From DAOULY01 sp034414595 (lineage in GTDB: Bacteria > Chloroflexota > Dehalococcoidia > SZUA-161 > JAUWZY01), in contig DAOULY010000017.1 in NCBI GenBank assembly GCA_034414595.1, positions 1-64,000 of the forward strand: DNA of 64,000 bases, read 5' to 3'. This document shows positions 51,545-60,158 of the stretch, in pieces. Within the stretch, counting starts at the first letter, position 1. The number at the start of each line of letters is the position of its first letter. The notes under the pieces are model-generated. The model saw nothing but the letters and a program-made list of their open reading frames with translations. It was not told the DNA's origin and ran no database searches. Made by a program: the position numbers and the translations under genes.

Positions 51545-52977
51545 TCCTTAAACCCATACTTTGTCCAGTTTTGCTCGACCTTGTCCAGGGACTCATGTGG
51601 TGGTAGCACCACGCCTCTCTTGAAGCCCTCATCATATGGCGGCAGCTTCTCGGTGCAATCGAAGATGCCGTAGGAGGAGAGCCCGGAGTAGCCATAGCCG
51701 GGCCCGATGAGCGTCTCCGAGGGGTCGAGGTAAATGCCTGGGACGTCGGGGATCACGGTGATGTCCTTGGCTGGCTGGAAGGAGACCGAGAAGCGCCACA
51801 GGACCTCCTGGACATCGTGGGGGTTAATGTCATCGTCCACCAGGAATAAATTCTTGGCATGTGGGTTGAGTAACCTCACTGCCATGGCCACCCTCTTCTC
51901 TAGCCCTGGCCGTGCCTTCCGCGCCTGCTTGTCGATGGAGACAGCCATGGTGATGCTGAGGGTGGAGAGTATAGCAAGGTCCTTGACCTCTGGCACCATC
52001 TGTTTGAGTGATTGATAATAAACGCTCTCGTAAGCGAGCTGGCCCAAATTGTGTCCCTCGCTGGGTGGCGTGGCCATAAGCAAGAACTGTGAAATGGCAT
52101 CTTGGCGCATGGTCACCGCCTTGACCTTGATCACAGGACACATCCTGAATCCGGAGTAATAGCCGGGGAACTCCGGGAATGGGCCCTCAAGTTCGACCTC
52201 GTTGGGATCAACCTCTCCTTCGATAACTACCTCCGAGGTCGCCGGAACCAGAATGTCGCTGGTCTCGCATTGCACTACCTCCAGAGGCTCACCGGTGAAC
52301 ATGCCCCAGTAGTCCATCTCGTCGAATTGTGGCGGCGCTGGCATCAACTGACAGAAACAAGCCACAGGGTCCACGCCCATAGGAATGGCTATAGGCATGG
52401 GCTGGCCCTTCTGCTTGTATTTGAGGAAGATCATCCCCTCGTGCTGATAGGGCAGAACGAGATTGAGTAGCCTATCCCGGCCTATGAGCTGGAACCTCCT
52501 GATGCCAGCGTTGGTCCAGCCTGTCTCGGGGTCCTTAATGAAGCTGATGGCGGCGGTGAGGTGCGGAGTGGACTCAAATTCGCCACTAAAAGGTATCGGC
52601 AGCTTCACTAGGTCGACGTCGTCGCCGAAGATCTTGACTTCCTTACATGGCCCTGTATCCACCTTCACTGGCTTCACCGGTTTCCCCGTGGCCAGCTTCT
52701 CATTGATCGCCTGAAGATATCCTGCTGTGGGCAGATTCAAAGCCCACAGACGGCGGCGGTGAGCGGTCAATCCATCGGAGTACAGCCTCCAGGTGGGGAA
52801 GCCAGCGATGTTTTCGTGGATTACGGCGGGGCCATCGGTCCGTGCGATCTTTCTCGAGATTGCGGTTATATCTCCCCAGACGCTGACCTCTTCCTTGTTG
52901 TGGACTACGTCACCCTGCTTTTCTAAGAATGTGATCCAATCCCGCAGTGATTTAAAGGGAAAGCCATCCGCTGACAT
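51541..52977 (-). CDS. UbiD-family (de)carboxylase, paralogue 3
   Basis: This 478-residue UbiD homologue has HLTAAISFIKDPETGWTNAGIRRFQLIG near residue 138, PMGVDPVACFCQLMPAP near 198, LEGPFPEFPGYYSGF near 269 and SETLIGPGYGYSGLSSYGIFD near the end. In the EGPFGE motif a Pro-Glu replaces Gly-Glu, but the key Glu is retained. GGAGG lies six bases before the ATG. It is 20 bases downstream of ubiX, the most intimate UbiX-UbiD pairing in the window, and is followed by the DUF5678 gene. Its long C-terminus distinguishes it from paralogues 1 and 2. Confidence 0.88.
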   Translation of the reverse strand: MSADGFPFKSLRDWITFLEKQGDVVHNKEEVSVWGDITAISRKIARTDGPAVIHENIAGFPTWRLYSDGLTAHRRRLWALNLPTAGYLQAINEKLATGKPVKPVKVDTGPCKEVKIFGDDVDLVKLPIPFSGEFESTPHLTAAISFIKDPETGWTNAGIRRFQLIGRDRLLNLVLPYQHEGMIFLKYKQKGQPMPIAIPMGVDPVACFCQLMPAPPQFDEMDYWGMFTGEPLEVVQCETSDILVPATSEVVIEGEVDPNEVELEGPFPEFPGYYSGFRMCPVIKVKAVTMRQDAISQFLLMATPPSEGHNLGQLAYESVYYQSLKQMVPEVKDLAILSTLSITMAVSIDKQARKARPGLEKRVAMAVRLLNPHAKNLFLVDDDINPHDVQEVLWRFSVSFQPAKDITVIPDVPGIYLDPSETLIGPGYGYSGLSSYGIFDCTEKLPPYDEGFKRGVVLPPHESLDKVEQNWTKYGFKE

Positions 52978-52997
52978 AATCGCCCTCCGTTTTGCTC

Positions 52998-53561
52998 TTA
53001 TTCCTTTCCCTTCCAGCGCTGGAATAGGTTGTGCTCGATCTGGAACTGGTCCAAGATCTTGCCCACGGTCTGATTGATGAGGTCGTCAATGTTTTTGGGC
53101 TGGTGGTAGAAAGCTGGCATCGGGGGCAGGATGGTGGCTCCTGCCTCCGCCAGCTCCGCCATCCTTCTCAAGTGCCCCAGATGCAACGGCGTCTCGCGAA
53201 CCACAAGCACCAGGCGCCTTTTCTCCTTGAGCGTGACATCGGCAGCCCGGATCAACAAATTGGCGTTATAGGAGATGGATATGGCCGACATGGTCTTGAT
53301 GGTGCACGGGATCACGATCATCCCTGCGGTCTGAAAGGAGCCGCTGGAAATACCGGCCCCGACGTCTCGGATATCGTAGACATGTGAGGCCAGGGTCTCA
53401 ACCTGGGGCACGGTCCAGGTCGTCTCCAGTTTGATGTTCTGCTGTGCTGCTTCGGTTATCACCAGATGTGTCTCCACATCGGGCATCCCATGCAAAACCT
53501 CGAGCAGCCTTATCCCGTATATGGCCCCGGTGGCGCCGGAGAGACCTACGATCAACTTCAC
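52998..53561 (-). CDS. ubiX: Flavin prenyltransferase UbiX
   Basis: UbiX makes the prenylated FMN cofactor of UbiD from FMN and dimethylallyl phosphate. The 187-residue protein has the flavodoxin-like start LIVGLSGATGAIYGIRLLEVL, FQTAGMIVIPCTIKTMSAISISYNANLLIRAADVTLKEKRRLVLVVRETPL and PPMPAFYHQP, all highly conserved. Its start overlaps the stop of the type 2 IPP isomerase gene by four bases. This is meaningful because that isomerase supplies the dimethylallyl unit. It is followed by ubiD3. One UbiX must serve all three UbiDs in the window. Confidence 0.95.
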   Translation of the reverse strand: MKLIVGLSGATGAIYGIRLLEVLHGMPDVETHLVITEAAQQNIKLETTWTVPQVETLASHVYDIRDVGAGISSGSFQTAGMIVIPCTIKTMSAISISYNANLLIRAADVTLKEKRRLVLVVRETPLHLGHLRRMAELAEAGATILPPMPAFYHQPKNIDDLINQTVGKILDQFQIEHNLFQRWKGKE

Positions 53562-54646
53562 CTTGCCTCCATTCTATAGCCGAGCTGCTCCAGCCATTCT
53601 CTGCACTTTCCTAGGATGACTATCCTTCTCGTCTGCAATTCCCCTATGGTGTGAGCAGAGGTCAGAAACATGGCTATGGAAAGCTCGGCGAAGAAAGTCT
53701 CGAGCCAATCGACAACGACATCATACCCGTTCAGGGCGCAGGAGAGCAATGGCCTGGCAACGCCAACAAGGTTGGCACCGAGAGCCAATGCCTTGGCTGC
53801 ATCCAGTCCGTTGCGGATGCCGCCGCTGGCGATAACCGGTAAACCGCTGGCCTTGGCCTCCATGATTGAGACTGGGGTGGGTATGCCCCAATGGGCGAAA
53901 GTTCGCCCCAGCGCTTCATACCTCTGGTTATGGCGTGAAGCGGCGCGATAGGACTCGAGTAATGCCATGCTGCTACCGCCAGCCCCGGCTACATCCAGGG
54001 CCACAGCTCCACATTCCTTTAGCTTCAAAGCCTGGTCTCTGGAGATGCCGGCGCCGGTCTCCTTCACGATCAATGGTACGGAAACTGCCTGGGCCACCTT
54101 TGCGATAGCTTCGGTGCAGCCTTTAGCTTTAGCATCCCCCTCAGGCATCACCAATTCCTGTAGGAAGTTGAGGTGGATGGCCAGGGCATCGGCCTTGATG
54201 ACTTGGACGAGTTCCTGTATCTGCTCCAAGTTGCAAGCGGTAGTTCCCTGCTGTGGGATCAGACGAGAGGCACCTATATTGGCAACGAGGAAGGAATTGG
54301 GGGCAGCTTCACGGGCGGCGGAATAGGTCGATTCCAGTTCGGGAAAATCGAGCAAAGGACTCTGGCTTCCCAGCTCCATGCCGATGCCGAAGTGCTCTGC
54401 TGCCTTGCCCAGGGTACCATTGATGGCGGTGGCATCGGGATGGCCTCCGGTCAGGGCGGAGATGAAAAAAGGATAGCGGAAGTGGGCACCACAAAATTCT
54501 GTAGAGATACCGATTTCATCCCGGTCGATTTCCGGCAAGCATTCGTGAACAAAGTGAATATCTTCCCAAATTTCTTGATTTGCCTCTACCTCCATGGTAG
54601 TGGAAATACGCAAGTGCTCTGCCTTGCGTTCTACGCCACGTTCCAT
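53558..54646 (-). CDS. fni: Type 2 isopentenyl-diphosphate isomerase
   Basis: The 362-residue FMN enzyme has the IDI-2 signatures RKAEHLRI at the N-terminus, FFISALTGGHPDAT near residue 60, HLNFLQELVMPEGD near 158 with the catalytic Gln and Glu, and the TIM-barrel phosphate site VIASGGIRNGLDAAKALALGANLVG near 277. It interconverts IPP and DMAPP. It heads the minus-strand operon fni-ubiX-ubiD3-DUF5678, overlapping ubiX, so it probably provides DMAPP for prenyl-FMN. Type 2 enzymes are typical of archaea and some bacteria. The ribosome site is weak (GAGG two bases before the ATG). Confidence 0.93.
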   Translation of the reverse strand: MERGVERKAEHLRISTTMEVEANQEIWEDIHFVHECLPEIDRDEIGISTEFCGAHFRYPFFISALTGGHPDATAINGTLGKAAEHFGIGMELGSQSPLLDFPELESTYSAAREAAPNSFLVANIGASRLIPQQGTTACNLEQIQELVQVIKADALAIHLNFLQELVMPEGDAKAKGCTEAIAKVAQAVSVPLIVKETGAGISRDQALKLKECGAVALDVAGAGGSSMALLESYRAASRHNQRYEALGRTFAHWGIPTPVSIMEAKASGLPVIASGGIRNGLDAAKALALGANLVGVARPLLSCALNGYDVVVDWLETFFAELSIAMFLTSAHTIGELQTRRIVILGKCREWLEQLGYRMEAR

Positions 54647-54775
54647 GCCTCAAACGATCTCCGCTGGGTTATAGTAGACAGTGCAACGGCCGGTTGATCC
54701 CACGCCGGGGCAAACAGCTGACATTGCCTCAGGGACTCCGAGATCGTTCCCACCCGAGGAATATTCTGTTTCCTT

Positions 54776-54804
54776 AGTCTATTGCCTGTTGTCAACCTTG
54801 TCAA
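54776..54804 (-). promoter_or_regulatory. Promoter of the fni-ubiX-ubiD3 operon
   Basis: Minus-strand TTGACA (54804-54799), 17 bases and TAGACT (54781-54776). A second TTGACA at 54795-54790 lies nine bases downstream in direct repeat. The leader would be about 125 bases. Confidence 0.45.
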
Positions 54805-54932
54805 GTGGATGAGAAAGGGGACTTTTAAGCCGCTTGCTCTTTCCCAGACTCACAGCTTCTGCTTTCATCACGCGATCACCCTGAAGCCAAATCTGTAATA
54901 CGGAATTCAACAAATAGTCTGCCAAAAAGCCA

Positions 54933-54961
54933 TTGCATACTTGCGCGAATCAGGCTATTAT
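54933..54961 (+). promoter_or_regulatory. Promoter of the QueG-like gene
   Basis: TTGCAT (54933-54938), 17 bases and TATTAT (54956-54961) form a sound sigma70 match, with initiation near 54968. Confidence 0.5.
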
Positions 54962-55052
54962 CGGGGTAAGGAAAAGGAAATCTCTACTGACATAGCATGA
55001 AGCATTGACGGAGCAAAAAGAGAGTCTGAAAAAACTTTGCGTGGAGGAAAGG

Positions 55053-56084
55053 ATGTCGTTGACTTCAGAGATTGAAGAATATGCCCGGAGCTGCGGGGCT
55101 GATGTATTTGGAGTGACTTCTGCTGACCCCTTTGATGATTATCTGGTCACGGTTGCTGAACTTGAGAATGCCGGCACATTCAATGGGCTCACGATAACCA
55201 ATACTATCAATAGTTCAATGGCTGATGTCAGAAACGTATTGAAAACTGCTCGCTCGATAGTCGTTGTCGGGGTTGTCTACAAGTTGAAAGTTCTCGGCGA
55301 TGATTCGCAGGGGTATCAAGGCCCGCACATTTTTCTCTCCCACTATTGGCGGCATGCGCGAAAAGTCAGTCCTAACCTGGGTAAATCGATTGCTGAATAC
55401 CTCCAGCAGCGGGGATTTGAAACAAAGGCGGTGGTGACCCGAGGTATCCCCCTTAAGGCAGCAGCCGTACGGTCAGGTTTGGCGAATTACGGAAAGAGCA
55501 CCATAGTGTATAACAAAGAGTTCGGTTCTTGGATCTGGTGGTCTGCAGTGATAACAGAAGCAAACTTGGAATATTCCAATGCTGCTAGTGAGGACATCTG
55601 TGGCAAGTGCAATGCGTGTATTAAAGCCTGCCCTACGGGGGCAATATATGAGCCGTACAAGCAGGACGCACTTATATGCAGGACCTATCTAACCCATCCC
55701 CGCCTTCAGGAAGTGGGGGAGATTCCGGATTCTCTAAAGGAGAAGATAGGGAACTGTTTGTGTGGTTGTCAAATCTGCCAGGATGTCTGTCCCCTTAACC
55801 GGAAAGTGGAACCTGTAGAGATCGGCACCACTTCCGGCTTTTCATACTACGATGTGCCTCTGCCCGATCAGGAGAGATTGCCACTCCCGGATCTGCTGCG
55901 GCTCCTCGGAGATGAATGCAGCCATTATTTCAAAAGGTACGCTGCCATATGTATCGGAAACCTGGAAGGAGCAGATGCTGCCTTGCCGATATTGTCGAAG
56001 ATGAGCGACCCCGAGGACCACTTAGTCAGGAAGTATGCCGACTGGGCCATAGACAGAGTGAAACAACGCAGAACGCAGGTTTAA
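55053..56084 (+). CDS. QueG-like double [4Fe-4S] protein
   Basis: The protein of about 343 residues shares the epoxyqueuosine-reductase/reductive-dehalogenase-like layout: the N-terminal ARSCGADVFGVTSAD, the middle VRSGLANYGKSTIVYN, and two [4Fe-4S] sets, CGKCNACIKACP and CLCGCQICQDVCP. A short HEAT-like tail (DPEDHLVRKYADWAI) ends it. True QueG proteins carry a DYH motif near the cobalamin; I do not find it here (the equivalent stretch reads LGDDSQGYQGPHIF), so the function may differ from queuosine synthesis. ATG 55053 is chosen for its GGAGG five bases upstream; TTG 55005 is less likely. No other queuosine genes are close. Confidence 0.78.
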   Translation: MSLTSEIEEYARSCGADVFGVTSADPFDDYLVTVAELENAGTFNGLTITNTINSSMADVRNVLKTARSIVVVGVVYKLKVLGDDSQGYQGPHIFLSHYWRHARKVSPNLGKSIAEYLQQRGFETKAVVTRGIPLKAAAVRSGLANYGKSTIVYNKEFGSWIWWSAVITEANLEYSNAASEDICGKCNACIKACPTGAIYEPYKQDALICRTYLTHPRLQEVGEIPDSLKEKIGNCLCGCQICQDVCPLNRKVEPVEIGTTSGFSYYDVPLPDQERLPLPDLLRLLGDECSHYFKRYAAICIGNLEGADAALPILSKMSDPEDHLVRKYADWAIDRVKQRRTQV

Positions 56085-56228
56085 GAGGCAAATACGCTTG
56101 GCCCGGCTCAATATTTTCGAACGCCAGCTACATACTGCCACAGCTCAGTCGTCGAGTTCGCTCATGCTGCAATAGTGAATTCAGCAAACATTTTGCGGTA
56201 AACCAACCGTGGACGGGGGAGGCGAGTA

Positions 56229-57314
56229 ATGTTCGATGTCATTGTGGTCGGTGCTGGGCCCGGAGGCTCGGCCGCAGCGAAGAGATGTGCCGAAGCTGGA
56301 CTCAAGACACTGCTCGTTGAAAGCAAGAAGCTGCCCCGGCGCAAGGTTTGCACCGGCATGATCGTAGGGCCTTGGGCTCACAACATCATCGCTGAAGAAT
56401 TTGGCGAGATTCCCAAGGAGGTCCTGGTCGCACCCTACTATCTATCAGGATTCATGCTGCATGTGCCCGGGATCCAGCCGCAGACGGTGGATGTGAAGAT
56501 GCCTTTTGCTTGGAGAAAGGACCTGGACTACTGGATGAATCAAAAGGCGGCCGAGAAGGGTGTCGAGATCTGGGATGAGGCTAAGGTCACTGCCGTGGAC
56601 ATGGTCGACAATGAATGTGAGGTTGAGATAGTGGGAGCTCAGGGGCGGCAGCGTCTCCGGTCCAAGTATGTTATTGGGGCGGATGGGGGCAACTCCAGAG
56701 TGCGGCGGGCACTGTTCCCGGAGTTTAAAGCTCAGCTCATGGCCTGCTACCGCGAGTGCTATCAGGGGCCGATAGAGCTGCGCCAGGACTACCATCACTG
56801 GTTCTTCCCCAAAGCCCGCTCTCGTCCCCGGTTTGATGCCAATCACAAAGGAGATATCCTGGTGCTCGAGGGCAGCGCACTGAGGGAGCTGAAGGATGAG
56901 GCCAGGCGCATCTTGGCTCAGGACTATGGATATGAGCTCCCCAGCGACCCGCTATGGAAGGATGGTTGCCTCACACCTGCATTCCACGACGAGCTATTAT
57001 CGGGTGCCTTTTCTCCAGCCAAGGGGAAAATTCTGCTCATTGGTGACGCCGGAGGCCTGATACTGCCGCTTACCAGTGAAGGCATTGGCTCGGCACTCAA
57101 GACCGGGCTCCTGGCTGCGGACTGCATCCTGAAGGTGGAAAGGAGCGGTGGCCAGGCTGCCCAGCTCTATATCAAGGAGCTTGAACCTATCCTGGCCCAG
57201 TTGAAACGCCTGCTTCCGCACTATGACCGGATCAGGGAACAGGAGGCCAAAGGTGCAGCGGCGGTGGCGGAAGCATTGGGGGCCGCGTGGCAGGCCACAC
57301 TCGAGGTCACTTAG
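56229..57314 (+). CDS. Geranylgeranyl-reductase-family FAD oxidoreductase
   Basis: This 361-residue flavoprotein begins DVIVVGAGPGGSAAAKRCAEAG, has KVCTGMI near residue 40 (the family Cys near the isoalloxazine), YVIGADGGNSRVRR near 145 and IGDAGGLILPLTSEGIGSALKTG near 277. Family members saturate isoprenoid chains of archaeal lipids, chlorophyll or menaquinone. The IPP isomerase 2 kb away is compatible with isoprenoid chemistry. GGGGAGG lies eight bases before the ATG. It stands alone in a 144-base upstream gap without a clear promoter. The substrate may equally be a different polyprenyl or halogenated compound. Confidence 0.83.
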   Translation: MFDVIVVGAGPGGSAAAKRCAEAGLKTLLVESKKLPRRKVCTGMIVGPWAHNIIAEEFGEIPKEVLVAPYYLSGFMLHVPGIQPQTVDVKMPFAWRKDLDYWMNQKAAEKGVEIWDEAKVTAVDMVDNECEVEIVGAQGRQRLRSKYVIGADGGNSRVRRALFPEFKAQLMACYRECYQGPIELRQDYHHWFFPKARSRPRFDANHKGDILVLEGSALRELKDEARRILAQDYGYELPSDPLWKDGCLTPAFHDELLSGAFSPAKGKILLIGDAGGLILPLTSEGIGSALKTGLLAADCILKVERSGGQAAQLYIKELEPILAQLKRLLPHYDRIREQEAKGAAAVAEALGAAWQATLEVT

Positions 57315-57394
57315 AGCGTCAAGGTCTTGTACTTATGGTGGACTTAAAGGAACTCGAAATGTGCTGCATAATCCATCAGCCAAAATGCTATTGT

Positions 57395-57426
57395 TATGAG
57401 CCATTGGTCTTGTGGAGGCATTGACA
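57395..57426 (+). repeat. Regulatory box or flanking repeat, copy 1
   Basis: The sequence TATGAGCC-A-TTG-G-TCTT-GT-GGAGGCATTGACA recurs at 61094-61123 with two substitutions and a two-base gap. It ends exactly with the TTGACA -35 of the next promoter. Together the two copies flank the ATP-grasp/alpha-E/transglutaminase genes. Similarity continues weakly for about 40 bases downstream. Confidence 0.7.
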
Positions 57427-57449
57427 GGCGCAAGTCGGAGTGCTATACG
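57421..57449 (+). promoter_or_regulatory. Promoter of the ATP-grasp operon
   Basis: TTGACA (57421-57426), 17 bases and TATACG (57444-57449). Initiation near 57456 leaves a leader of about 120 bases, including an AT-rich stretch at 57511-57535. Confidence 0.65.
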
Positions 57450-57574
57450 AAATGGTAGACAAACTCTGACGTATATGTTAGCGTGAAATGTGTCTGGGAC
57501 ATAGTTGATCGCTTATCAATTAATAAATTAAATACGGCTCTTGAATCTCCTGCAGGAGTTTAAAAGGCGAAGCT

Positions 57575-59074
57575 ATGAACTTTGATACATACAACACAGA
57601 ATCCCATTATGACGAGTTGTTTGAGAGTGACGGTCGTCCGCGGTCGTGTGCATTGCCTCTTATCAACCGAATCAACTCGCTCCCCGAAGGAGAACTGAAT
57701 AGACGGCAGAAGGCAGCCGAAGCTGCGCTGCTCGAGATGGGCATTACGTTTACTGTTTACGGAAGCGACGAAGGCACAGACCGCATTTTCCCTTTCGATA
57801 TAGTTCCCCGGATTGTCGAGCCATCCGACTGGCAGTACATCGAAAGCGGACTGAAGCAGCGCATCTATGCCCTTAATTTGTTCATTGAGGACATCTACAG
57901 CGATCAGAAAATTGTCAAGGATAAGGTTGTCCCAGAGGAACTCGTACGTTCTGGCAAGTCGTTTCGGCCTGAGTGTATAGGCTTGCGTCCACCCAGAGGG
58001 ATATGGTGCCATGTTACGGGCACAGACCTTGTCCGCCACAGTGATGGCCATTTCTATGTCTTAGAGGATAATCTGCGCTGCCCGTCTGGTGTTTCATATG
58101 TGCTCGAAAACCGTCAGGTTCTGAAGCGTACATTTCCCTGGCTATTTGAGGTTTTGCACGTGTCCCCAGTCGATGATTATCCCAACCGACTTCTGGAGAC
58201 TTTGGGGTACCTGGCACCCGCAGCGCTGGAGTCTTTCTCTGTCGCCGTTCTCACACCCGGGATCTACAATTCGGCATACTTCGAGCACTCATTTCTTGCT
58301 CAGCAGATGGGATGTCCTCTCGTCGAAGGTAGGGACCTGGTCATATCTGACGGGTTCGTCTACATGCGTACTACACGTGGCTTTGAACGACTTGACGTCA
58401 TCTATCGCAGGATCGATGACGATTTCCTTGACCCAAATGTGTTTCGACCGGACTCGTTGTTGGGCATACCTGGTATTATGGAGGTTTACAAAGCGGGCAA
58501 GGTAGCGATAGCAAATGCTCCGGCAACAGGAATTGCCGACGATAAGGCTGTATATGCATACGTGCCCAAGATTGTCAAATACTACCTCGACGAAGACATT
58601 ATCCTTCCCAACGTTCCTACATATTTGTGCTGGGATGATAAGGAGCGCCAGCACGTCCTCCAGAACTTGGACAAGCTCGTCCTAAAGCCCGTGAACGAAT
58701 CGGGAGGGTACGGGATGCTAATTGGATCACACGCGTCAAAGAAGGAGCGGGAGACTTTTGATAAACAGATCCGAGCCAACCCTCGAAACTATATTGCTCA
58801 GCCAATCCTTGACCTTTCAAGGGTTCCTGTTATCGTCGATGATCACTTTGAGGGGAGGCATGTCGATTTCCGCCCGTACATACTCTACGGCCAGGAGATA
58901 TACGTGCTCCCGGGCGGCTTGACACGCGTTGCACTACGCAAGGGGTCGTTGGTGGTGAACTCGTCTCAGGGCGGGGGCAGCAAAGATACCTGGGTCCTTC
59001 AAGAGAAAGACGGTCGAACGGAAGTGACCTCCGACTTTGGCAATGTGAGAACAATTATGCCGCCGGATGATTAG
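57575..59074 (+). CDS. Circularly permuted ATP-grasp protein
   Basis: The 499-residue protein belongs to the circularly permuted ATP-grasp families (DUF404/DUF407). It shows RIYALNLFIEDIYSDQKIV near residue 93, DLVRHSDGHFYVLEDNLRCPSGVSYVLENR near 150 (metal-binding Glu/Asp-Asn), LVLKPVNESGGYGM near 368 and FRPYILYGQEIYVLPGGLTRVAL near 430. Such enzymes are predicted to form peptide or amide bonds. It is the first of the conserved trio with an alpha-E protein and a transglutaminase-like protein, thought to build or modify a peptide. The gene overlaps the next frame by eight bases in its longest form. AAGG precedes the ATG. Confidence 0.88.
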   Translation: MNFDTYNTESHYDELFESDGRPRSCALPLINRINSLPEGELNRRQKAAEAALLEMGITFTVYGSDEGTDRIFPFDIVPRIVEPSDWQYIESGLKQRIYALNLFIEDIYSDQKIVKDKVVPEELVRSGKSFRPECIGLRPPRGIWCHVTGTDLVRHSDGHFYVLEDNLRCPSGVSYVLENRQVLKRTFPWLFEVLHVSPVDDYPNRLLETLGYLAPAALESFSVAVLTPGIYNSAYFEHSFLAQQMGCPLVEGRDLVISDGFVYMRTTRGFERLDVIYRRIDDDFLDPNVFRPDSLLGIPGIMEVYKAGKVAIANAPATGIADDKAVYAYVPKIVKYYLDEDIILPNVPTYLCWDDKERQHVLQNLDKLVLKPVNESGGYGMLIGSHASKKERETFDKQIRANPRNYIAQPILDLSRVPVIVDDHFEGRHVDFRPYILYGQEIYVLPGGLTRVALRKGSLVVNSSQGGGSKDTWVLQEKDGRTEVTSDFGNVRTIMPPDD

Positions 59075-59087
59075 AGGGGTTCTTTAT

Positions 59088-60062
59088 ATGGCGATGTTGA
59101 GCCGTGTTGCAAACTCTATTTACTGGATGTCCCGTTATATTGAGCGTGCGGAAAACGTCGCTCGTTTTATCGATGTGAATCTGCACTTCGTGCTGGACAT
59201 TCCGATCGAAGTGCGACTGCAATGGGAGCCACTTGTTACGGTAACAGGGGATTACAAGATTTTCGCCGAGCGGTACGGCGAGGCCACGCGGGATGCTGTG
59301 ATCCAGTTCCTGACCTTCGATTTAGACTATCCCAACTCCATCGTATCGTGCCTCAGGGCTGCACGTGAAAACGCACGTTCTGTCAGAGAGGTCATTTCTT
59401 CCGAAATGTGGCAAAGTATCAATGAGTTCTATTTGATGGTGACCTCGGCGGCAGCGAAGAGCCAGGCTTTTACGGACGCGTATGCCTTTTTTTCTGAGGT
59501 TAAACTGGGTGGCCAGCAGTTTATCGGAATCACAGAGGGGACTATGTCCCATGGAGAGGGATGGCATTTTTTGCGGCTCGGTGGACTGATTGAGCGAGCG
59601 GAGAAAACGTCCCGAATCCTGGATGTCAAATACTTCATCTTGCTGCCCAGAGTCGACTACGTTGGCACTCCTTATGACAACATTCAGTGGGCGGCTGTGC
59701 TGAAGTCAGCTAGTGCGCTCGAGATGTACCGCAAACGCTTTCACCGTATCTCACCACAAAGAGTTGTCGATTTTCTCATATACGATCGCGACTTCCCTAG
59801 GGCTATCCGCTACTGTTTAGACAAAGCCGAGCATTCTCTACATACGATTACAGGTTCACCACTAGGGACCTTCTCAAACGAGGCGGAGCGCAGGCTCGGC
59901 CGCCTTCGCGCCGAGCTTAACTACTCGGATATCGACGAGGTGTTCCAAGTTGGGCTCCATACGTACCTGGACTCCCTACAGGTAAAGTTAAATGCTGTGG
60001 ACGATGCCATCTTCGATACCTTTTTTGCTCTTCGGCCTCCTGTGTTGGCCACTAAAACCTGA
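59088..60062 (+). CDS. Alpha-E domain protein (DUF403)
   Basis: The protein of about 324 residues is all-helical and begins AMLSRVANSIYWMSRYIERAENVARFIDVN, the hallmark of the alpha-E family. It has conserved GGLIERAEKTSRILDVKY in the centre and FLIYDRDFPRAIRYCL near residue 225. Alpha-E proteins occur beside or fused to circularly permuted ATP-grasp enzymes and probably scaffold the peptide or ligase reaction; no catalytic residues are known. ATG 59088 is chosen because AGAGGGG lies eight bases upstream; an ATG at 59067 would overlap the ligase gene. It is separated from the transglutaminase gene by 96 bases. Confidence 0.88.
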   Translation: MAMLSRVANSIYWMSRYIERAENVARFIDVNLHFVLDIPIEVRLQWEPLVTVTGDYKIFAERYGEATRDAVIQFLTFDLDYPNSIVSCLRAARENARSVREVISSEMWQSINEFYLMVTSAAAKSQAFTDAYAFFSEVKLGGQQFIGITEGTMSHGEGWHFLRLGGLIERAEKTSRILDVKYFILLPRVDYVGTPYDNIQWAAVLKSASALEMYRKRFHRISPQRVVDFLIYDRDFPRAIRYCLDKAEHSLHTITGSPLGTFSNEAERRLGRLRAELNYSDIDEVFQVGLHTYLDSLQVKLNAVDDAIFDTFFALRPPVLATKT

Positions 60063-60158
60063 GGAAGGTCATTGTGACTTTCTGCGTTGGAATGAAGGTC
60101 AGAGACGGTCTGATTGGACAAACTGATAAGTTGCAACTCTAAAGGTATCGAGTAGTTG

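Larger units (their letters stand above)
54647..55052. other. Intergenic region between divergent operons
   Basis: These 406 bases lie between the fni operon (minus) and the QueG-like gene (plus). They hold a predicted promoter on each strand (54776-54804 and 54933-54961). I see no RNA gene, terminator or convincing ORF; an in-frame TTG at 55005 lacks a ribosome site. Confidence 0.6.
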
